This document shows positions 57,250-64,000 of a stretch of 64,000 nt of DNA, in pieces. The DNA is from Tetragonia tetragonoides (lineage: Eukaryota; Streptophyta; Magnoliopsida; Caryophyllales; Aizoaceae): contig CM076151.1 in assembly GCA_038025085.1 (NCBI GenBank), forward strand, positions 9,615,001 to 9,679,000, written 5' to 3'. Under the pieces are notes generated by a model that did no database searches, was not told the DNA's origin, and was given only the letters and a program-made list of their open reading frames with translations. The translations under genes and the position numbers were made by a program. Every line of letters starts with the position of its first letter. Within the stretch, counting starts at the first letter, position 1.

Positions 57250-59077
57250 GATTGTGGAAGAAATTAAGAGTTGTTTGTCAGATGTTTTTGATGGTGGTTA
57301 TTCGGGGGAATTATATAGAGTGAGGGTTGATGATGAGAAGAAGAAATTATTGGTGGTTGAGAAACTTATTGTGTGTAGTTCAACTCCTTGGTTTCACTTG
57401 CAAGTTTGCTTTTGCTTAACCAAGACAATGAAAAGAAGTTGATCTGACTTCTTCTTTGTAGCTTTTGAACCTGCTGGTTTTCCTTGTTTTTGCTGTTGGT
57501 GCTAATTGGTGCCCTTAGTTATTCACAATCGTAATCAGTACTCACACGGAAATTAAAAAAATTGTCCTCCTGTAAGCATGAAGCTAACTAACAGAAATTG
57601 TACATTGACACAAGAAGGAAGGAAAATAAACTGTAAGTTGATGGTGATTGCAGGTGAAACTTATCTCAGAAAAAATATGATCATATGTTCTTGCAGCCTA
57701 AAATGGCGAAAGCACAAGTTTCAAATGTTACTCTTAACTTGGTTACAACGGATCGGACACCTTGGATAGATGCAGGCATGCAGCGCCGCATGTCCGACAC
57801 TGGGACATGACACCAACACTGAGACAAGACTCCTAATAGGCTTTATTTTCCCTTTGACGCTTCTCTGTGTCTGTGTCATTCGGTGTCCGTGTCCGTATTT
57901 GTGTCCTTGCAGTCTTTACAAGTGTCCCACGAAGGTACCTTTCCAGTAGCCATATTCAACCAGTTCCTGAAAATCTTGCATGTTTTTTAACCAAACTCGT
58001 GTCAAGTGTCCAAAATTCATCCAAGTCTGGTTGATCATCTAACACAACTACTTCAAGTGAAATTATTAGTCCCAATAACACAGTTTCATTCTATCAAGTA
58101 TCAACTGCAGATCTGTTTTCCTCATCTGCACCAAGCCTCTGATCTTACATTCTTACAACAGATTAAGATAGTCCTAGCAACAGCATCTTGTGTCTCAAGT
58201 CTCAAGTGCTTGCAATTTACAAATTCAGTAACTATTTGATTAGTGCATGACTGTTAAAACCTTCCCCGAACTAGAGGTCTTATCAGGCAGCTTCACTTGG
58301 ATTACTCATACATGCTTGTTAGAAAACAAACCAGGTTTGAACAAAAGACTAACTTCAGTCTGTGACCAAAATGTCCAACGAAAAAACTATATCAAGAAAC
58401 AGGGGCTTTAAACAACATAGGAACACTTTTCAGACCCCTGATGGCCTGATTCCAGTTCTTGTAGCAGAAACATAGAAAAAAGATGATCGTGAAGCCAAAA
58501 AAAAAAGAAAAAGAAAACTAAGGCACTGATTTACTCACAGGCTTGATGTCTTTTTATGAGATTAACACAAAACCATTAAAGGACTGTTAATTTGCATGAA
58601 GAGCAACATGGATAGAACTCGGAGTTGCAAATGTTCCAAGGATTCTGGGAGTTTAATTCAGCACATTATTAAGCAGGTGAAACACTCCAATTGTATGCTG
58701 TAATGTTTGGTATAAAATAAACTAGAATCCCATATATCATTCAAGCTTTGAGACACTTACTCTATTTGTAATATAAATACATGCATGTAACTGAGAAATT
58801 GCTTATGGAAATAGGAGCATGTAAGAATCTAACATAATATTCATCCATTGCATTGATGATTGATGAAACAAACATAAGGCACGTTTAGAGCAGCCTGTGA
58901 ACTAGTACTGCTCTATCAGACCATACAAAATATACAAGATTCAACTATGGAACAGACTAATAATCCACTCATCTATCAATAAAACGACTCCAGTATCCAA
59001 ATCCGATATAATATGATAATATAGTAAGACACAGCCCTCATTCCTGAGTGAGAAGCGGATGAAGATTAGTACTCCCT
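57250..59077. other. Intergenic region between Pro-rich genes 2 and 3
   Basis: A gtgtccgacact-type repeat (57.74-57.95 kb: catgtccgacactgggacat, cggtgtccgtgtccgta) is a probable transposon fragment. Small plus-strand ORFs have no recognisable content. Confidence 0.4.
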
Positions 59078-59662
59078 TCAAGGATCTGTTGTTGACTGAG
59101 GATCAGTGAGCGAGGGATCAGTTGCCATCTCCTGGGGAGTCTCTGGAATTGACTGAGGATTGGTGAGCGAGGGATCAGTTGGAGTCTCCTCGGGAGTCTC
59201 CGGAATTGACTGAGGGTTTGTGACCGAGGGATTAGTGGGAATCTCCTCAGGAGTCTCAGGAATTAACTGAGGATTTGTGACCGAGGGATCAGTGGGAATC
59301 TCCTCAGGAGTCTCAGGAATTGACTGAGTATTTGTGTCCGAGGGATCAGTTGGAATCTCCTCAGGAGTACCCGGAAAGCCAGGCAAAGAGGGCTTAGGAA
59401 GCTCAGGCAGATTGAGACTTGGGAATAAACCAGACAAACTGGGCATTTCTGGCAGCTTTGGAAAAGGCAGAGAAGAGAGATCAGGTAATGGAGGTAGCTG
59501 AACATTGGATAACCCCGGAATAAGAGGCAGCTGAGGCTGTGAAACTGCTGGAGTTTCTTCTAAACGTCGAGCATCTGCATGAATCTTGATGTCATTCATA
59601 GGAGATATTAAGGCTATTACTAAGATTGGCAAGAAGAAAGGCACTTGATGATTGTAAGCCAT
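59078..59662 (-). CDS. Secreted Pro-rich protein 3 with 19-residue tandem repeats, 194 aa
   Basis: Start MAYNHQVPFFLPILVIALIS at 59662; signal peptide about 1-30 (cut near IHADA), then ARRLEE. Residues 44-98 are PxLP units (PLPDLSSLPFPKLPEMPSLS, LNLPELPKPSLPGFPG), close to PELPK proteins. Residues 99-193 are five tandem 19-residue repeats of the type TPEEIPTDPSVTNPQSIPE (57-nt period, about 59368-59084). Probably a structural cell-wall protein. A TATA-like catatatg lies at 59736-59729 on the minus strand. The LINE insertion begins about 515 bp upstream of the start. Confidence 0.78.
   Translation of the reverse strand: MAYNHQVPFFLPILVIALISPMNDIKIHADARRLEETPAVSQPQLPLIPGLSNVQLPPLPDLSSLPFPKLPEMPSLSGLFPSLNLPELPKPSLPGFPGTPEEIPTDPSDTNTQSIPETPEEIPTDPSVTNPQLIPETPEEIPTNPSVTNPQSIPETPEETPTDPSLTNPQSIPETPQEMATDPSLTDPQSTTDP
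59084..59368 (-). repeat. 57-bp coding tandem repeat, five units
   Basis: In-frame repeat array that encodes the 19-residue units of Pro-rich protein 3; the third and fifth copies are the most changed (IPTNPS, QEMATDPS). Confidence 0.85.
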
Positions 59663-60161
59663 TGCTAAAACAACTACTTAAGAGTTCAAGAAGTCGTTCC
59701 AACGTAATTCTGAGTGTAAGTGTGAGATCATATATGTAGATTAGTAGAAAATTAGTAGGTTGCATCTGGTTAGAATTTCAGGTAAGCTTTCATGGTTTTC
59801 CCACCTGTTGCCACCCACTTTCCTTAGGAAAACAAATCAGTGCTTTCTAATGACTAATTAAAGAGCCCATTGCCCTTTATCCACCATTTAGATTTTTGGC
59901 AAAACCATTGATGATGCGTATGCTGCAAATTTGTTTCTTTCCTACTATATTGCTATTTTCGGGTTTTCTTTTAGTTTTTTTCTTCCTTTTTTTTTGGATA
60001 GTTGTCATCAGAACAGCCTTAAGAGGACATTGCCCAAAACTATTGCTATGCAAACACCAAAATACTAGAAAGAGAGCAGAAGGAGAAACAGGATATGGTA
60101 TTTCGACAAACTTCATCAGTAACCTGAGCAATATCTTAGAAGTACAACAATACATTGCCAC
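59663..60161. other. Promoter side of Pro-rich gene 3
   Basis: No gene; the ORFs over 59.88-60.2 kb on both strands have no recognisable content. Confidence 0.4.
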
Positions 60162-60238
60162 AACCTTGATCACTCTAAAATGCTCTCTCCTCTCTCCTCG
60201 ATAGCGCCTGTTAGCCATTAACAAAGCACTGAGTTCAA

Positions 60239-61639
60239 ATGGGGAAGAACGGGAAAGCAAAAAAAGGGAAATCTGATGCGCAAAAAAATGGGATTCAAGA
60301 CGGGGATGAGGGAAACTCAGAAGCTCCACCTTCTCCCACAAAAAACCTGTCTCAAACACAAAGAACAAGCGAAAAACTTGAAAACCTAGGTCTTGTTGTG
60401 CGGAATTTAACAGAAGAATTGGAGGATCCAGATGTGATGACACCTGATGCGCAAACAAAAACAATGAAAAAGATGGAATTAGCGCAGGCAAAAATCGATT
60501 CCTGGCTGTCTAAGATGAAGGAGAAAGCACGAACCCAGTTCGCGTCTGAAGATGAGGATGAAGAGCCTGAACAACCAAAGCAACAGGAATTCGCAACTGC
60601 AGGTAACAACTCAGCTTGGAAAAAATTTGACATTTCCAAATTAAAGAATGCGGGGTTTAAATTAGATTACATTGCTCCTAAATTGCATGAAGGGAAACCG
60701 GTGGGTGAAATTAAATTTAGTGACATTGAATCTGAAATAATTTACTGGAATCAAGCAGTGGTCTGTTATGTAATGGGAGCAAGGCCCCCAATTAATGTTC
60801 TAAGTGGTTTTCTTCGAAGAATCTGGGCAAAGAGAGGGATGAATAAAATTGCCATGATGAAAAATGGGTTGGTTTTAGTCAGGTTTGACACCCTAGAACA
60901 GAGAGATGCCGTGCTGCAAGAGGGGGTTTACCACTTTGACAATAAGCCCATGATTGTTAGGGCATGGTCTGAAAATATAGATTATGAAAAAGAGGAACTG
61001 ACCTCGGTGCCAATTTGGGTAAAATTCCCGGGACTTAATGTGAAGTACTGGAATGCAATGGGATTAAGTAAGATAGGAAGCCTTGTAGGAAGGCCAATGA
61101 TGGCAGATAGAAGCACAGAGCTTAAAGTTGGAATCCAGTATGCCAGGGTGATGATTGAAGTTGAAATTGGAGCTGCTTACCCCAATAAGGTGCACTACAG
61201 GAATGAGAAGGGAAATGTTGTAGAACAGGCAGTGGAATATGACTGGAAGCCCACCCTATGCACCCATTGCAAGCAATATGGGCACTGTGAGGCAGAATGC
61301 AGGAAGAAAGTTGCTGCAGCAACTATGATACCAACACAGATTGCAGTACCAGCACAGAAGCAACCTGACCAACAGGAAAACACTAGGGCACAGCAATGGC
61401 AGAATGTTGGGAGGGGGAGAGGAAGAATGAATAATGCAGGTAGAGGAGCAAGAGCTGGAAGGGGTATTTACAGGCAAATTCAGCAACAACAGAAGGACAA
61501 GCCGCAGACACAAAACCCCTTTGCAGCACTGCAGAAAGAAGGTGAAGCACAGGACAAGCAACAGTCCAGAGACAGTACAGAACCTGACATTCAGAAGGAG
61601 ATACACACAGGTTTCAGAAGGGGATCAGAAGCAGGTTGA
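60239..61639 (+). CDS. LINE ORF1 protein: DUF4283 and CCHC zinc knuckle, 466 aa
   Basis: Uninterrupted 466-residue ORF. N-terminus is Lys/Gln-rich and acidic with a predicted coiled segment about 45-95. DUF4283 about 163-310 (IIYWNQAVVCYVMGARPP, LVLVRFDTLEQRDAVLQEG, PIWVKFPGLNVKYWNAMGL). A zinc knuckle CTHCKQYGHCEAEC at 341-354 follows, then a Gly/Arg and Gln-rich tail (GRGRGRMNNAGRGARAGRG). This order is that of ORF1 (RNA-binding, gag-like) in plant L1-clade LINEs. It is a transposon protein, not a host gene. Confidence 0.9.
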   Translation: MGKNGKAKKGKSDAQKNGIQDGDEGNSEAPPSPTKNLSQTQRTSEKLENLGLVVRNLTEELEDPDVMTPDAQTKTMKKMELAQAKIDSWLSKMKEKARTQFASEDEDEEPEQPKQQEFATAGNNSAWKKFDISKLKNAGFKLDYIAPKLHEGKPVGEIKFSDIESEIIYWNQAVVCYVMGARPPINVLSGFLRRIWAKRGMNKIAMMKNGLVLVRFDTLEQRDAVLQEGVYHFDNKPMIVRAWSENIDYEKEELTSVPIWVKFPGLNVKYWNAMGLSKIGSLVGRPMMADRSTELKVGIQYARVMIEVEIGAAYPNKVHYRNEKGNVVEQAVEYDWKPTLCTHCKQYGHCEAECRKKVAAATMIPTQIAVPAQKQPDQQENTRAQQWQNVGRGRGRMNNAGRGARAGRGIYRQIQQQQKDKPQTQNPFAALQKEGEAQDKQQSRDSTEPDIQKEIHTGFRRGSEAG

Positions 61640-61885
61640 TGCAGCTAATACAGGATAAAAGATGGATAGGAATGTGTATCTGTGTTCTACACTAATTTGT
61701 AGTTTGGTGTAAGTGGAAATATTTCTGTTTTCTGTAGAATCTGGAACAGATTAGTATTTTGTATTTGTATTTATTGTTAAATCAGGACTGTATGATTAGG
61801 TGAATCAGCTAGGATGAGCCACTAGTTGCAGAATGTTGCTCCAGTTCTGTTTTTTAGGGGTGTAAAAACATTGGCATCGAATAGC

Positions 61886-62080
61886 CCTGCAAGGCATGAG
61901 AACTTGTGCAGGGATTTATGCAGCAGGTTACAGCAGGGGTATCATAATCAGAGGGCAGAAGCTAGACTCAACAGAAAGTCAGAATCAGAATACATCAGGT
62001 TTTCAGCAAAGAACCAGCAGTTCTGCAAGACATGAGAACCTGTGCAGAAATTCAGGCAGCAGGTTTCAGCAGGGAATCTG
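61886..62080 (+). repeat. ~136-bp direct duplication inside the LINE 3' region
   Basis: ctgcaaggcatgagaacttg ... gcagcaggttacagcagg near 61886 recurs as ctgcaagacatgagaacctg ... gcagcaggtttcagcagg near 62022. Confidence 0.75.
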
Positions 62081-62440
62081 TAGCAGGCTGCTGAAGCTGG
62101 GCAGAGTGAGGAAGAAATAAAAATCAGCAGACCAGAAAAGCTAGAAGAAGTTGTAATATTTTAGCTTATTATGTTTTTGTATTTTGCTGTTAAGTCAGAA
62201 ATGATTTTTGTATTGTGTTGTGTTTACAGAAATGGAAAGCCACTGCTTGTAGTGAGCTGCTCCAGATTGACTCTAGGTTTGTAGGTAGTAAAGGGATGTA
62301 GAAAAAAGGAACCCTACCTAGTAGGCGGCCTTGGATCTGCGGTACCTATGGGCTGTAATCTTGTAACATTACAGCTAGCAATAATACAATTCTCTGACTT
62401 GCACCCAAAAAAAAAAAAAAAAAAAAACCTTGATCACTCT

Positions 62441-62703
62441 GATATAATCATTCGTTCTGCATAGAACCATAGATCCCGATAACAATATTAACAGGGACAG
62501 AGTAAGCAACATAAATGAAACAGCAAAAACACCATAGAATATGTTTCATATTGACTTTTTAGAAACTATTCTTCATACAATAGCTGTTGATGACTTTGAG
62601 GTTAACAGCTGCCTGATCAGTTGGGAATGTTGGTCAATAGGCAGTGAGCAGAGCCAACTCCGGGAAGGGAAAAACAAGCAGCTAGGCAGGAACTTTTCGT
62701 GGA
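62441..62703. other. Probable 3' UTR of the minus-strand gene at 62.7-62.9 kb
   Basis: No separate gene recognised. Confidence 0.3.
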
Positions 62704-62864
62704 TCAGGCTGAGGTACCTGTGGGTAAATCTGGCACAGCAGGAGCTGGCTGCCCATTGTCAGAAGCGTCAGAGACAATCGGGCACTGATCAGGAAGCATG
62801 TGGACGTCTGGCAGGCTTCTCTGGAAGATAGCAGGCCCCCCATAGATTCGTCGGTCACTCGTCA
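62704..62864 (-). CDS. Last coding exon of an unidentified gene (5' partial)
   Basis: After a good acceptor (gctttgtttttcag, last base 62865) one frame is open for 52 codons: TSDRRIYGGPAIFQRSLPDV, HMLPDQCPIVSDASDNGQPA, PAVPDLPTGTSA, then TGA at 62706-62704. Acceptor, open frame, and a Pro-rich but protein-like ending support a real terminal exon with phase 2 joining. I do not recognise the family. Upstream exons should lie beyond 62.9 kb; none could be identified with confidence inside the window. Confidence 0.5.
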
Positions 62865-62865
62865 C

Positions 62866-64000
62866 TGAAAAACAAAGCAGTCAATGTAAAGGATGGGTGA
62901 CAGTGATACACTGATGGTGCAATATAACCCAGCTATTGAACAACAGTACTAACCAACCGTTTTCATTTTCTTTTTTTACCCCTTTATCGACAGGTAAAAA
63001 GAACTAGGTTCATTGGCTCCAACCAGACCCTACCCATATAACTCACTGTGCTCCACACACCCCAAAGCAAAGGGAAAAGAGTCCATGTCAGAAGCAAGCC
63101 AAGTGCCATCTGTGAGCTCGTTGGCTAGCCTTGTCAATAACCCCACATGCAACTAAAGAACATGGATGATTTAAAATAATAGTATTTGGTTGAGAAAATC
63201 GTTTTCTGCAACTCAACTTGTTCTAATATTTGCAACATTGCTATTGTTTGCCAACATAACTATGGAACCAGAAGGCAAATTGACCAAAACAAACAGAATT
63301 GGGTTGCCCCAAGGATCAAATTGACCCCATTTGTGTCTGCTGAGACCAAGGTACAAATTGTGAACCATAAGCTTTCATAACTGACAACATAGATCAATTC
63401 TCTTGCATACATGAAGGCCTTGGGCTTCAGAGACAAACATGGAATTGCTGCGCAAGCAATTATTCTCTGATCCATTATCTATCAGGAACATGCGAAGGAA
63501 TTTGACAGTGGAACTCTTGATACTAGAGGCTCATATTGAACCTTAGAAAAACAAAGCTAACCCAACATGACAAAAACATTCAACTTTTCAACAAAAACCA
63601 GGCTAATACCCACCAACTTAATGTTCGGAAATTTAGGGCCACCTCAGCTTTCAAGTTGCATTGATGTTCAATGAACTCCATACATGCCTTGGAATGAAAA
63701 TTTAAATTTCATTCATTGGCATAGAGGTGGCAGCAGGCTCTGATATGCAACTAGCTAGAAGGCAGCTTTCTGGACGAAATTGTAGCCTTCGGACGAAGTC
63801 TTTGCTTATGCAACAGCATGGTTTTTTGGAGGAATCATCTTGACAAGGCTGACAAAACAATTTTACCCCAGTGTTCGCATGAAAGGCAAATAATCACAAC
63901 CACCTCGACACTAGAGCTGGTAACTCAGGAAACTGTTGGGTTCGAGTTGGGTATGGGGCAATTTCTGGTTAGTGTTGTAAAACATCAAAAAATGATAGGA
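62866..64000. other. Presumed intron(s) of the minus-strand gene; no exon seen
   Basis: Small ORFs without recognisable content. At 63.91 kb a tagagctgg...gggttcgagttgggt stretch resembles the terminus of the hAT-like element in FKBP12 intron 3 but runs off the window. Confidence 0.3.

Larger units (their letters stand above)
60177..62425 (+). mobile_element. Non-autonomous LINE (ORF1 only) with poly(A) tail
   Basis: Bounded by a 15-bp target duplication, aaccttgatcactct, at 60162-60176 and 62426-62440. Short 5' UTR, one intact ORF (60239-61639), about 770 bp of 3' sequence and an A-tract of about 20 at 62407-62427. No reverse transcriptase or endonuclease sequence, so it would need help in trans from a full L1-clade LINE. 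Confidence 0.88.

Noticed and set aside
57227..57442. 71-aa plus-strand ORF (IVEEIKSCLSDVFDGGYSGE)
   Set aside because: It is antisense to the promoter and leader of Pro-rich gene 2 and has no homologue I recognise.
59877..60491. 204-aa minus-strand ORF
   Set aside because: Runs antisense through the LINE ORF1 start and across its insertion boundary, so it cannot be an old gene.
1..64000. CRISPR arrays, operons, ribosome binding sites
   Set aside because: Sequence is eukaryotic nuclear DNA; the direct repeats found are transposon or tandem-duplication products without spacer structure.

Overview
The window is nuclear DNA of a flowering plant, almost certainly a eudicot. It has AT-rich intergenic and intronic sequence, GT/AG-spliced genes with recognisable angiosperm products, cytosolic-type tRNA genes and many plant DNA-transposon derivatives. 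The species cannot be fixed from sequence alone; Amaranthaceae/Caryophyllales is only a weak guess.

Layout. 1-7.9 kb: the last exon of a mitochondrial PPR gene (At5g09450-like), then a complete three-exon PEPKR2 Ser/Thr kinase gene. 7.9-14.5 kb: an F-box pseudogene (minus strand, one stop and one frameshift), a four-copy ~300-bp GC-rich tandem array, and a locally duplicated block. 14.5-16.7 kb: a three-exon GT61 glycosyltransferase gene. 16.7-21.3 kb: gene-free, with a 181-bp Mutator-type MITE, a GA microsatellite, a 148-bp tandem duplication and a 38-bp copied piece of NPH3. 21.3-24.2 kb: a complete four-exon NPH3 (blue-light phototropism) gene. 24.2-30.9 kb: no gene seen. 31-34.2 kb: a SAC51/bHLH142-type gene on the minus strand, with a long multi-intron leader carrying the conserved 53-codon upstream ORF, itself split by an intron. 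36.3-37.9 kb: a 58-aa bL33 ribosomal protein with a leader intron. 39.5-43.8 kb: a hAT-like element, two copies of a TTCAGTTCAG-rich repeat, and a 1.76-kb Mutator-like element with ~150-bp terminal inverted repeats and a perfect 9-bp target duplication that carries an intact tRNA-Ala(AGC) gene. 44.5-50.4 kb: a five-exon FKBP12 gene (minus) whose introns are swollen by nested transposons. 50.6-53.2 kb: a probable Helitron with internal repeats. 54.3-59.7 kb: three secreted proline-rich cell-wall-type proteins on the minus strand, with a tRNA-Ser(AGA) gene between the first two; a Tourist-like MITE sits in the 5' leader of the first. 60.2-62.4 kb: an ORF1-only LINE with intact ORF1, poly(A) tail and 15-bp target duplications. 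62.7-62.9 kb: the last coding exon of an unidentified minus-strand gene.

Gene relations. From memory of the Arabidopsis map, NPH3-SAC51-FKBP12 are neighbours there (At5g64330-64340-64350), while the PPR, the SAC51 paralogue SACL1 and Pro-rich/PELPK genes are near At5g09450-09530. The window appears to keep, in one place, content that Arabidopsis has divided between two paralogous segments. The genes otherwise work in unrelated pathways: phototropism, thermospermine/xylem translation control, PPIase/TOR-related FKBP12, mitochondrial translation, cell wall.
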